Source of the DNA: Synaphobranchus kaupii
Taxonomy: Eukaryota; Chordata; Actinopteri; Anguilliformes; Synaphobranchidae
Direction: 5' to 3'
NCBI GenBank assembly: GCA_029718625.1
Contig: CM056378.1
Span: 63,077,027 to 63,141,026, forward strand
Length of the DNA stretch: 64,000 nucleotides
The notes under the pieces were generated by a model. It did not search any database. It had not been told where the DNA came from and worked only from the letters and a program-made list of their open reading frames with translations. The position numbers and the translations under genes are program-made. Of the stretch, positions 11,760 to 21,421 are shown one piece after another (within the stretch, counting starts at the first letter, position 1; each line of letters begins with the position of its first letter).

Positions 11760-11943
11760 CATATTTGGTAGACAACAAGTCAGCTAAACACAAACATGCT
11801 ACAGAATAACAAAGCATATACAAGCAAGCACACTGGCTACCAATTTCCAGGAAAAGTTTGACCACTTCCATGACTTCCCAATCATGGCAACTAGCTAGCT
11901 AAATTGAATAGATAGATCACGCATGCAATCATTCATTAGTTAC

Positions 11944-12238
11944 CTGCTTGTCAGTTGTTTTCGGTGGATGAAGAAAAACAGGTGATGGCACAGCAGTCTC
12001 CTTCAGTAGAGGGTGTCCCGACCGTCCTTTTTTGATTTTCACATCGTCATCCTCCGTGAAATGGTCACCACACACTTTTAACTTTTTTAGAGTCTCAATT
12101 GGTGACATCCATGCCAGCAGCAAGAAGCCACGGCTGTTTTCTTTGTTGATCTTCCAGTGGAAATCGGTGAAAACTTTGTGGTGCCCATTTTTTGTTTGCA
12201 TGATTTGAACAACCTTGAAATACACATCGAAATACCAT
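11944..12238 (-). pseudogene. THAP-domain first exon of the Kolobok-like transposase
   Basis: THAP is a C2CH zinc-binding DNA-recognition domain used by transposases to find their ends. Starting at the ATG at 12238 (minus), the frame reads MVFRCVFQGCSNHA, giving the first cysteine pair, then FHRFPL and a conserved tryptophan. A one-base frameshift near 12095 moves to the frame with VCGDHFTEDD, which supplies the last Cys and His, and an AVPSPVF end. The exon closes at CAG with a GTAACT splice donor (11943 downwards). No catalytic domain follows, because the gypsy LTR begins within 190 bp. The exon sits 109 bp inside the right inverted repeat. Confidence 0.75.
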
Positions 12239-12346
12239 CTTACCTGAAAGTTAGCTAACAATACTACGAGTCTGATTCTTTCACATGCGCGATATTGTTT
12301 TTGGCCGGCAGAGCTACAGGCTACTTTACGTTACCTACTAAACTAA

Positions 12347-12660
12347 CGGCGTACTTCCACGGAGAATTTAGGTGAGCACAAAGTAAAGGATTCAACGATA
12401 GTTTGACTTGAAAAATGATGGTATAATCACTGAAAATAACCCCGATAGACTGTCGTCGTATTTTATTTGCTTTGTGGAGTGTTTAAGTGCGTTTGGTAGG
12501 TGATGCTACTCGATACCTCAGAGTTGCACTAGCATTAGCAATGTGTGTATGTACAAAAGAAGGGACAACATGGTATTATCTGAAAATGGTTTCCATCAAT
12601 CAACTACATCATGGGTAAGTCGTAATTGAGACATTATGTCCAAAATTCCGAACTATCCCT
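12347..12660 (-). repeat. Right terminal inverted repeat of the TTAA element
   Basis: It is the reverse complement of 2691-3013 and ends CTATCCCT just before TTAA. The last 50 bases reappear downstream in a tandem duplication. Confidence 0.85.
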
Positions 12661-13375
12661 TTAACGGAGAGTCACGGATCTACGCCCCCTTGTGGCCGTC
12701 GTTTCCGCTGGCTAACGGATGACGGATCCTTTGGATTTTTTCCGAAGTCGGCATTACTAACGGACTAGTCTCACGAAGGCCAGACTTTGTGATAAACACA
12801 AAGTCTGGTCCATAGACTTGCTTAACGTGGTAAAGAGCCACCCACTTTGACAAGATGGCGCATTTGATTGACATGCAAGATAACCAACCACAGACCGTCC
12901 ATGTTCCGTAACGTTTTCGGGCGCTACAGAGGGAGGTCGATTCAGAAACAGCGCTACAAGAACAACAGACCGGCATGAAACAAATGTGATGTACTAAAAT
13001 GGCACGGCGATCTCCATTAAAACAGTCTATCACACCGAAGAAAGATACAGAACGTGGGTAAGTCGTAACTTACGTGGGTAAGTCGTAATTGAGACATTAT
13101 GTCCAAAATTCCGAACTATGCCTTTAACGGAGAGTTACGGATCTACGCCCCCTTGTGGCCGTCGTTTCCGCTGACTAACGGATGACGGATCCTTTGGATT
13201 TTTTCCAAAGTTGGCATTACTAACGGACTAGTCTCGCGAAGGCCAGACTTTGTGATAAACACAAAGTCTGGTCCATAGACTTGCTTAACGTGATAAAGAG
13301 CCGCCCACTTTGACAAGATGGCGCATTTGATTGACATGCAAGATAACCAACCACAGACCGTCTATGTTCCGTAAC
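12613..13375 (+). repeat. Tandem duplication of transposon end plus flank, with hairpins
   Basis: The sequence from 12613 to about 12910 returns at about 13076-13375, a spacing of roughly 463 bp. The unit includes about 50 bp of the transposon end, TTTAACGGAG and about 250 bp of flank. Each copy contains a perfect 12-bp stem, CCAGACTTTGTG with its complement around a 5-base loop (12779-12807 and the same in copy two). Minus-strand frames in both copies are by-products of the duplication. Confidence 0.8.
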
Positions 13376-14219
13376 ATAGATACAGGAAAAAATGCGGGGG
13401 ACAAGCCTATCATCGACTTTTTCTTGAACTCCAGCTAACTTATTTAGCGAGTTCAGACGGTATTTTCTGTAGTTGTTTCCGTCAGATTTGTCATGGCGCT
13501 GTGTTGCTCTTGGGGTTGGGGATTGTGTTAAGGATTTAGGGTACGTAAAAACAACGGACGAGTTGTGAACATAGCGCTAGGCTAGTTTAACATGTTTCTT
13601 TAATTATACGATTGTTTATTCAGAACATATTTTCCCAGGCAAAAGCCTAAGAGTGAGGCACTTCATTTCTTCTTATACAATATTGTTCATTCAATATGAA
13701 ACATGCATTGTTTTATATTGTTTACAAGGCAATAGCAGCCTAGGAGTGATGCACTTATATTTATCAGGGCAGAAGCACTGTATTTTTGCCAAGTTTTACA
13801 TTTTATGTGATGTACTGTTTTATCTATTTTAGATAAATAAATCAACCATAAAATAGTGTTTGTCATTGGAGCATTTGTTATGAGGCAATACCCTCAGGAG
13901 AGACGGTCTAACAGGACGCAACAAATTACAGTGTAAAAGAACAGCTAAGACTGTAACAATAATAAGAAAAAAATGACAATTGTATATCGCCATTTTTTGT
14001 GACAATATATTGTGAGTCTAAATTTCATAATCGTCACAGCCCTAGGCAGCACTGCAATTTAATAATTGAGGTAGTTAACATCAGGTTAATTAAGCAAATC
14101 CAAGCATTAGGTGAAGCCCAGAGTGGAAATAGGGCTAGTATAGGCTTACCACAGAGATGGGTTCCACGGACACAGAAACGTTACCCAGGTACAGATTCAA
14201 ACATGGGGAATCCAAATAA
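13376..14219. other. AT-rich sequence, nothing recognised
   Basis: No convincing coding frame, terminal repeat or RNA gene is seen. It lies between the duplicated transposon end and the fold-back element. Confidence 0.4.
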
Positions 14220-14441
14220 ATGTTTGAAATCCATCCAGGGACCACCCAGACCCTACTGCAGGCCCACCCCCGCAACCACTATGTCGTACAAGTTCTCTAT
14301 GCTCCAGAGGTTTAGGGAGATACATTTTGGAGCATAGCTTCTTCAACCTTTCTAATACATTTCCTGAAAATATGGGGATGGTTATTTTCCCCTATCCTGA
14401 GGAATGAGTCATTCAAGTATGTTCTGTCATTCAAGTATGTA

Positions 14442-15283
14442 TGGTCCTGCAGGTTCCTCCTGTACAACATCAGGAGGATTCGACCGTACCTGACCACCTA
14501 CTCCACCCAGCTTCTTGTCCAGACCATGGTCACCTCACGCCTGGACTACTGCAACTCCCTGCTCGCAAGCCTACCGGCCTGCACCATTCTGCCTCTTCAA
14601 CTGATCCAGAATGCAGCTGCCCGGCTTGTGTTCAACCTCCCGAAATTTTCCCATGTAACCCCCCTGCTGAGGTCTCTCCACTGGCTGCCCGTTGCAGCCA
14701 GGATCAGGTTCAAAGTTCTGACCCTGGCCTACACTGCAGCCAATAGGACAGGCCCCGCCTACCTGCAGGACTTAATCCAGAACTATGTTCCTGCTCGACC
14801 ACTTCGCTCTTCTACAGCAGGGCGACTGGCACTCCCCCCCCTCCGTGTCAAAGGCTCTCGCTTGTCCCGACTGCGGAGTTTTTCCACATTAGCTCCTCAG
14901 TGGTGGAATGAACTTCCCATTCCCCTACGTTCTACTCCAACCCTGCCTGCATTCCGTCAAGGCCTGAAGACACACCTCTTCAGACTCCACCTTGACTGAT
15001 ATCCTCACCTAGGAATATCAGTTCCCTGTTTACTAGTTCCCTGTGTTTTCCTGTCTGTTTATTATAGTTTATAATAGTATTTGGAATGGAAGTGTGGTGT
15101 TGCTGATTTGCCCACAGCTTACTGTGAACTACAGTCGACGTTCATTGCTAGGGATAGCTGCTACATTATGCGAAGGATGTGCTTTGCCTGGTCTGTTCTG
15201 TAGTGATCTTGATGATGTCTCTGTACGTACTTACTGTACGTCGCTTTGGATAAAAGCGTCTGCTAAATAAATGTAATGTAATG
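14442..15283 (+). mobile_element. L2-clade LINE, 5'-truncated, 3' end
   Basis: An open frame from 14442 to 14999 encodes the C-terminal part of an L2 reverse transcriptase, with SRLDYCNSLLASLP, IQNAAARLV and SLHWLPVAARIRFK, and the end FRQGLKTHLFRLHLD. The 3' UTR ends in the conserved hairpin GCTTTGGATAAAAGC, then GTCTGCTAAAT and TGTAA repeats, the signature of eel UnaL2-type LINEs. AAGTATGT stands on both sides and is a likely target duplication. The open C-terminus suggests a fairly young insertion. Confidence 0.88.
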
Positions 15284-15862
15284 TAAGTATGTCATTTTCT
15301 GTTCCATTATCTATTAGGGTAGTACCTGTTTCTGACCACTAGATGCTGCTGTTTTGACTGTCCACTAGAATATAATTGGTACTGAGGAAAGGAGAACATA
15401 ATAGAATGTATTAATAAAAAGGTTAATTGGCTTCAGATAAGGTTCATTATTACTCAGTGAAAGGGATTGGCTCAGGCTTTTCGTCCTCATGGGTTGAACA
15501 TTTGTATTGGTTTAGATTAAATTGGCTGGTTTTAATTAAACTCATTAAACAATTACCATTATAAACCAGATGATAAAAACACCCTTATAGAAAACAATTG
15601 AAAATGGGGAGATCAAAACTAAATGTGTTCAGGAGCATTTACCTTTGAAGAATGGTTTACTTGTTCACCAGTTATGGTCCAACTGATGCAGACCTTTTTG
15701 AAATGAAGAAGCTATACCTCAATCCATTCTAAACAATACAAATGTTCAACCCATGAGGATGAAAGGCCTGAGCCAATCTCAGAGTACTAATTAACCTTAT
15801 CTGAGGCCAATTAACCTGTTGATTGATACATTCTACTATGTTCTCCTTTCCTCAGTACCGAT

Positions 15863-16641
15863 CAGTGGCGTAGCCAGCAGTGGGCCTGGTGGGCCTGGGC
15901 CCACCAATTTGAGTCCCTGGCCCACCCACGTAATTGGTTGATTTATCTGTCAAGTGTCTGCCAAAGTACGTTACCACTCCCATTACAATGTGCGTGCGTG
16001 ACATCACATCATACGAACTCAACGAGCGGATTACGCATGTCACAGCAGCATTGAGCTGAGCGAGCAGCTAGCTACGAAAATGGCACAGCAATCCATGTTC
16101 AAATATTTTAAAAAAGCATGTTTGGATGACAATCAAGATCAAGAAGCCACGTCGTCAGCTGCGGGTTCTACATCCGAGAACATCGCTTCTAGTACAAGTA
16201 ACGTTACTGATAACGTTAGCATTAACCAGCCTGCCTGCTCTGGCGAAGTTGTACCCCCGGCCCCCACTGATTTGTCTGGGATAGACGAACCACGGCCTGG
16301 CTGTTTTGGTTATAGGCTACACTGTGCATAGTGAATACGAGCTGTTGTGTTGTAGTTCTGCCTGTGGAGCGTTTCTGTAGCGACCATTGTTTGCTCATAG
16401 ATTGCGGTGTGTTTGTTGCCACATGTGATTTGTTGTCATTGTCACCTATAGCGTAGTATTTTATAGGTTGTGTTGGTAACTTGTGATTCCTATGAAGTAT
16501 GCGTAAATGGTTATAAATGTTGTGCATTTTAACCTGCTGCGTGGATAGATGTGTATTTGTGAGTATTTATTGTTTGGTAACTTCTTGCCCACCCATTTTG
16601 GCACAGGCCCACCCACACATTGATTTCTGCCTACGCCACTG
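15863..16641 (+). mobile_element. Short hAT element with 8-bp target duplication
   Basis: Terminal repeats CAGTGGCGTAG and CTACGCCACTG are flanked by GTACCGAT (15855-15862 and 16642-16649). An 8-bp duplication and CAGNG ends define hAT. At 779 bp it cannot encode a full transposase. It keeps a coding start (16080). Confidence 0.93.
16080..16331 (+). pseudogene. N-terminal remnant of a hAT (ZMYM1-like) transposase
   Basis: The 83-residue frame begins MAQQSMFKYFKKA, a usual start for this hAT group, then a Ser/Thr-rich linker, then PTDLSGIDEP. A matching PADLSAIDES lies in the larger hAT remnant at the right end of the window. The sequence then leaves the family, and BED finger, RNase H core and dimerisation parts are absent. 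It was probably captured when the parent element lost its middle. Confidence 0.65.
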
Positions 16642-16931
16642 GTACCGATTATTATATTCTAGTGGACATTCAAAACAGCAGCATCTAGTGGTCAGAAACA
16701 CGTACTATCCTAATAGATAATGGAACCGAAAATGACATACTTCAATGACTCATTTCTTAGGACAGGGGGAAAAAACCATCCCAATATTTTCAGGAAATGT
16801 ATTAGAAAGGTTGAAGAAGCTATGCTCCAAAATGTATCTCTCTGGAGCATAGAGAACTTGTACTACATAGTGGTTGTGGGCTGGGCCTGCAGTAGGGTTT
16901 GGGTGGTCCCTGGATGGATTTTGAACAAAGT

Positions 16932-17112
16932 TTGGTACACATAGGATGTTGGAAACAATATTGACAGAATTTTATCTGAATCCTACCCAGTGTACATGGC
17001 ACATTTGGATGCCATCAATTAGCATTTTATTCAAAGATGTAATGATATTCTTATAAAATAAAGTTACTGGGATGCTTATGTGACCTGTTTCTACCTATTC
17101 CTACCAGTATTA
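16932..17112. other. Short spacer
   Basis: Nothing recognised. It ends in the TA target of the Tc1-type element. Confidence 0.4.
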
Positions 17113-17959
17113 CAGTGGTGCTAGTTTGTGAATCTTTTAGAATCTGCATAAATTCGATGCAAGTCCTAAGTCCTAAAACTTGATAAAGTGAACCCAGCTC
17201 AACAAAAAACAGGTAAAAAAAGCTGGTACTGTATGGAACACATGACTGGCTAAATGGCTGTAAGTCATCCAGGGTCTAAGGTATCAAACGAGCCCCAAAC
17301 CATCACTCTGCGGCCAGTAGATGTGGATGGATCACTTTAAGGGTTTCTTCTCCTGACTTTTTTCCCCCATAGAGTTCTATAGGAAAATGAGTCAGGAGAA
17401 ATAACCCTTGCAGTGATCCACCCACATCTACTCCATATCTCGCCGCAGAGTGATGGTTTGGGGCTCGTTTGATACCTTAGACCCTGGATGACTTACAGCC
17501 ATTTAGCCAGTCATGTTTTCCATACTGTACCAGTGTAATTTACAGCTGAATCTAGTCTCACCCCCAAATACCCATAGAGATCCATTCAAATGCAGAGAGG
17601 TTATAATATCGCTTGTAACAGTACCTGAAAATAAGATATCGAGAGTCTTTTGATATTAATGGGTCACGGACTTCAGGAAGTAACAGCATGCAAAGGAAAT
17701 GCAACCAAATATTAAATATGATACTTTAAAAATACGTATGATCCAAGGGTTCACATACTTTTTCCAACAAAGCATTTAATGTTGGATAATTTTGCTCAAT
17801 AAATGAATTATAAAAGAATAATGTTTTTTGTGTTTTTTTTGAGCTGGGTTCACTTTATCAAGTTTTAGGACTTAGATGAAGATGTGATCACATTTTAGAT
17901 AGAATTTATGCAGATATACAGAAAATTCTAAAGGGTTCACAAACTTTCTAGCACCACTG
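17113..17959. mobile_element. Tc1/mariner-type non-autonomous element with a long palindromic core (end type CAGTGGTGCTAG)
   Basis: CAGTGGTGCTAG at the left and CTAGCACCACTG at the right are flanked by TA. The centre (about 17225-17533) is a near-perfect palindrome with arms of about 150 bp, around TCAGGAG and its complement. The right arm continues to about 17710 without a left mirror, so the left arm is partly deleted. The core is shared with elements near 33.3, 38.3, 41.0, 45.2, 49.4 and 58 kb. Confidence 0.85.
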
Positions 17960-18017
17960 TATGAGGTTCTGAGACGTATGGTGTAATCCTGTTACAAATG
18001 GTAAAAATCTGAGTCTA

Positions 18018-18100
18018 GAGACAAGTTCCACAGACACAGGTTCCAGAGAGACAGGTTATGCAGACATGAGTTGCACAGAGATGAATTCCACAGAAATTAG
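18018..18100 (+). repeat. Imperfect minisatellite upstream of a transporter exon
   Basis: About five units of 15-16 bp, of the kind AGTTCCACAGACAC and AGGTTCCAGAGAGAC, lie 40-120 bp before the splice acceptor of the exon at 18142. Confidence 0.6.
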
Positions 18101-18141
18101 TTATCCCAGGTAAATGGATGTTGTGCTATCTCATCTTCCAG

Positions 18142-18274
18142 GAGACGAGTGCTGAATATCTCCGGTAATGTGCATGAGTTGGGAACCATACGATGGGAGC
18201 TCGCCCTGTGCCTCCTGCTGTCCTGGATCATCTGCTTCTTCTGCGTATGGAAAGGAGTTAAGTCCACAGGAAAG
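18142..18274 (+). CDS. slc6a13: slc6a13-like exon: end of extracellular loop 2 and TM4
   Basis: The acceptor is CTTCCAG at 18135-18141 and the donor is GTGATA at 18275. The first G completes a split codon, after which the frame reads [14 protein letters not shown]. The following stretch [19 protein letters not shown] is the hydrophobic TM4 helix. The exon ends on a complete codon at KSTGK, the conserved intracellular loop before TM5. It is open and has no unusual residues. The next exon follows after only 85 bp. Confidence 0.93.
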
Positions 18275-18359
18275 GTGATATGGCTTCATAGTCACCAATA
18301 ATGTGGCCTAACAGAGGCGGTGTGGATTTGTGCTGAACTCGAGCATCATTTTCTCTCAG

Positions 18360-18494
18360 GTGGTGTACTTCACTGCTACTTTCCCCTATGTGATGTTAGT
18401 GGTACTGCTGGTCCGGGGAATCACCCTGCCTGGAGCCATAGACGGCATCATCTTTTACCTGTACCCAGACCCAACCCGGCTCACTGATCCTCAG
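18360..18494 (+). CDS. slc6a13: slc6a13-like exon: TM5 and extracellular loop 3
   Basis: The acceptor is TTCTCTCAG, and the exon begins with [10 protein letters not shown] in phase 0. It contains TM5 ([14 protein letters not shown]), the LPGA turn and [14 protein letters not shown], the start of extracellular loop 3. It is 45 complete codons. The donor GTAACT at 18495 gives the expected join to VWMDAG. A tandem copy of the exon end and donor lies 54 bp further on and could extend the exon in frame. Confidence 0.93.
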
Positions 18495-18555
18495 GTAACT
18501 TTACCTTACTCATTTAATCCAGACCCAACTCGGCTCACTGATCCTCAGGTAACTT
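18465..18555 (+). promoter_or_regulatory. Duplicated splice donor, in-frame alternative
   Basis: The block with CCAGACCCAAC, CGGCTCACTGATCC and TCAGGTAACT at about 18468-18500 is repeated at 18519-18554. The two CAG/GTAACT donors are exactly 54 bp apart. Use of the second would add 18 residues ([18 protein letters not shown]) without a stop in extracellular loop 3. The strength of the two donors is equal by eye. Confidence 0.85.
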
Positions 18556-19120
18556 AACTCCTTAACTCTGGTAGTCTTAATGAACGACAATCTGCATTGG
18601 CACGATAGGCCGATGGTATTCACCATATCGGAAAAGAACGTTTGGTTTAAAGAATATATATAAACTTTTAAATGCAAGAAGATCTGGTATTTTCATTGCT
18701 CTAGAGGGGTTACATGCCTAGTTGCACTATACAGTTCCAAAATTGTTCCACTAACAGTGGTAACTTTACTGAGATTGTAAAAAAAAAAAAAAAAACAGGA
18801 AGTGGCTAGTCGAACTAACTTGAACATGAAGCAGAAAACAGTTATTATCGATAATTGGAAATGAGCAAAAAATATTACTTGTGTATGCTGGTTTTCATTC
18901 CTATCACAATTGCAAAGTAATTTTAACAAGCTGTTAATTTTTCTTAATTCGGTGCTTTTCATGCTTAGAGGGATTAAGTTAAGAAACATTCTGCCAGAAG
19001 TAACCGTGTATTCCATAAAGAATAAAGTCCCACTTTCGCATTGTGCTTATTGTGCTATATTGTACAGTTACTTAAAAAGAGAAAGAAGAAAAGTTTTTAA
19101 CTGATCAAATTAATGACAGG
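18556..19120. other. Intron sequence with a short repeat fragment
   Basis: About 18880-18985 matches 34090-34190 (TGCTGGTTTTCATTCC and TTAGAGGGATTA). This is a fragment of a dispersed element whose end reads CAGTGGTTCCCAAACTCGG at about 34054. The rest shows a poly-A run (about 18779-18796) and nothing else recognised. Confidence 0.5.
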
Positions 19121-20094
19121 TGACCCTTCGCTAAACCCCTCCTTCAAGCGGCGATAGTCCAATCATAGCCTAGCAACCGTTACTAGACAGTGGACCTTTT
19201 GTCAAGCTTTCCTAGTTGTAGGCTAGCTTGTCATCATGGTCAAATTGTGAGATTGGGGAACCTGCAAAACTGACACTCCTTATCCAAAGAGTTTGGAGGA
19301 TGTCATAATTTTTTCCTGTTTCCAAAACCTAAATCAAACAAGGAAAAAAAATGTAATGACCACTAAATAGACAAAGTATTGCAATATTTAATAGATTTGT
19401 GAAATAATATCAAACTAGCTTGAGTCATTTAATTTGAAACAGTAAATTGTATCTCATCTGAAATGTAAATTGACAGAATTTTTATTTAATACAAAGGAAT
19501 GTCCACCGTAGCAATACTGTACTGTTGTAGTTAGCATTTCAAAGCCAAAGCGAGCGCATCTAACGTTAGTTGGCTAGTTAACTTAGCTACTGTAGTTAAC
19601 TTAGCTACTTTAGTAAGCTAGCATTTAGTTTAGCTTACTAAATCATATAAAAGACCATATGTAAGTCCAGATGTATTTTTAAAACGTTAGCCAACGTTGA
19701 ATAACATTACCAGACTCCATCTCGTAAACAAACTGATGATAATAATGTTGTCTTCATGAATGAGATAAGGTTTGCTATTTGATGCATAGCCAAGCCAGCT
19801 AGTCCCTCTGCTGATGTCTGTAATATTAGCTTGCCACTGTCACTGTGGTAGCTAGTTAGCTAGCAAATGAGACAGCACGCTGTGATGGAAATCATTTTGC
19901 CTGGCAGTATAAAATCTACTTTGAATCATTTCAGCTAGCATTTAAACTACAAATATGAAATTGAAGTTTACATTTTTCCAAAAGGGTAGTAACTTACTTT
20001 CATGGTTGAGAACGTGATGTTTGCTTTGACGGACACAGAAAGCTTGACGGACATAGAGACAGCAACTAAGGGGAGCAGGGCTTAGCGAAGGGAC
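19121..20094. mobile_element. Non-autonomous inverted-repeat element (TGACCCTTCGCTAA ends)
   Basis: TGACCCTTCGCTAAACCCC at the left pairs with GGGCTTAGCGAAGGGACA at the right. The 974-bp element has no transposase-like frame. I could not define a target duplication, so the superfamily is open. Confidence 0.6.
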
Positions 20095-20097
20095 AAT

Positions 20098-20409
20098 TAG
20101 GTCCTTGAACACAACTGGTTAAGATATTTGATAATTTCTTCCTTAAACTTAAGGAATCACAATGCAGGTTTGGCTTGTTATCATTTGGCTTGTTATTATT
20201 GTCTTTGAATTCTTCATTATCTTCCAATTGGTTTGTTTAGTGACCATGTGTCCTCAGTTTCACCAATTAGGAGCCTATTATTTCAACCTCTGTCTTTAAT
20301 TTGATCAGTGAAAATATATTTTTCTTCTCTTTATGTAACCACTTAGCAGAATGTGAATATGGGACTTTCCCTCTTCATGGCATGCATGTGCATCTCTGAC
20401 ATAATGTGG
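20098..20409. other. AT-rich intron sequence
   Basis: No gene or repeat recognised. Confidence 0.4.
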
Positions 20410-21376
20410 CTTCACACATACCCCCTAGTGGCCATGGCAATGGTGCCTTTAGATTGCTCACATTCATTGCTTCTGCAACCAAGCTATGAGTGGAAACAAC
20501 AAACTTCGTGTTCTATTTTTATTAGTACATGATTTGTGATAACTCTGCCAAATACAGTTTCTAAGTGCCACTATTGTTGCGTAGCTAGTCCATTTAACGA
20601 GCAACCCCCCACCCAGTCTCACCTGCAACTATACCTACCCATGTGTGACACAGTGGATAATAGCGTCTATCTGTGAGTTCTTAAAAATATGTTATTCTCT
20701 TGGACTATCTGTTTGTGAAATGCGCACCCCTTTATAACGATAGTACACCTTCTGAAACCCCACGTGTAAAACCCTGCATGCTGTTCCACCTGTCTCATGC
20801 ATTCCAGTTCATTCTGGTTTCATTGACAACTCTTTTATCCAATATAGGACATTATAGCCATTGCAACGGTGTTTGCAATGTCTTGGGTGCTTTGAACAAT
20901 AGATTACAGCTGGTTGTAACAGCATTTCTAGTTTTATTAGTTTATTTTTATGCAAACAACTCGCAGAGGTGTAATTGTTATTTTCCTGCTATTCTCGCAA
21001 GTTTTTACAAATTTGGCCAACTCGTCAGCATGGCTAGAGAAATTCCTTGCTTACATGTATTTTGGGAGTGGGTCAGAAGAAGATACCATAGCATTGAATC
21101 ATGACGGAGATTTTCCTCCTCGATATGTAAGTATTACTGCTTGTAATATTTCAAATATGTACCTTAGTTTTCCACTACACCACAGTCTTGTGCCATATGT
21201 TTGATAATGTTATTTTCACACTTTGAGTGCATTTCACATACTGTAGTGTAGTGTGTTCATAGGTGGTATGTTTTATGTTTATGTTTATCTAGTCATGTTT
21301 TATGTTTGATTTGCCATGAAGCTAGAACATTTGCCAGCATATTCCCAATGGTGGAATACTATTTATTATTATTATT

Positions 21377-21421
<45 letters not shown>

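Larger units (their letters stand above)
2691..12660 (-). mobile_element. Kolobok-like THAP element with TTAA target duplication, split by a gypsy insertion
   Basis: TTAA at 2687-2690 and 12661-12664 flanks inverted ends that both start AGGGATAGTTCGG. The terminal inverted repeats are about 320 bp (2691-3013 and 12347-12660). The only coding remnant is a THAP exon on the minus strand at 11944-12238. TTAA targets plus a THAP domain are typical of Kolobok. piggyBac also uses TTAA but has no THAP domain. Without the gypsy element the transposon is only about 1.3 kb, so it is a deletion derivative lacking the catalytic domain. Confidence 0.75.
14220..16931. mobile_element. Fold-back element with long inverted arms, broken by two later insertions
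   Basis: The left arm (14220-14441 plus 15284-15540) is the inverted complement of the right arm (about 15720-15862 plus 16642-16931). The arms total about 480 bp each, with a centre of about 180 bp. The left arm is interrupted by an L2 LINE and the right by a hAT element; removing both restores continuous arms. Homology stops at the GGATTT block on each outer side. No transposase is present, so the superfamily is unknown. Confidence 0.75.

Noticed and set aside
12680..13337. Minus-strand ORFs with a shared peptide in the tandem duplication
   Set aside because: The shared peptide follows from the DNA duplication and overlaps the hairpin; no known family.
20700..21104. 134-residue ORF before the LINE
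   Set aside because: It lies in the inverted arm of family X and is not kept open in the other copies.
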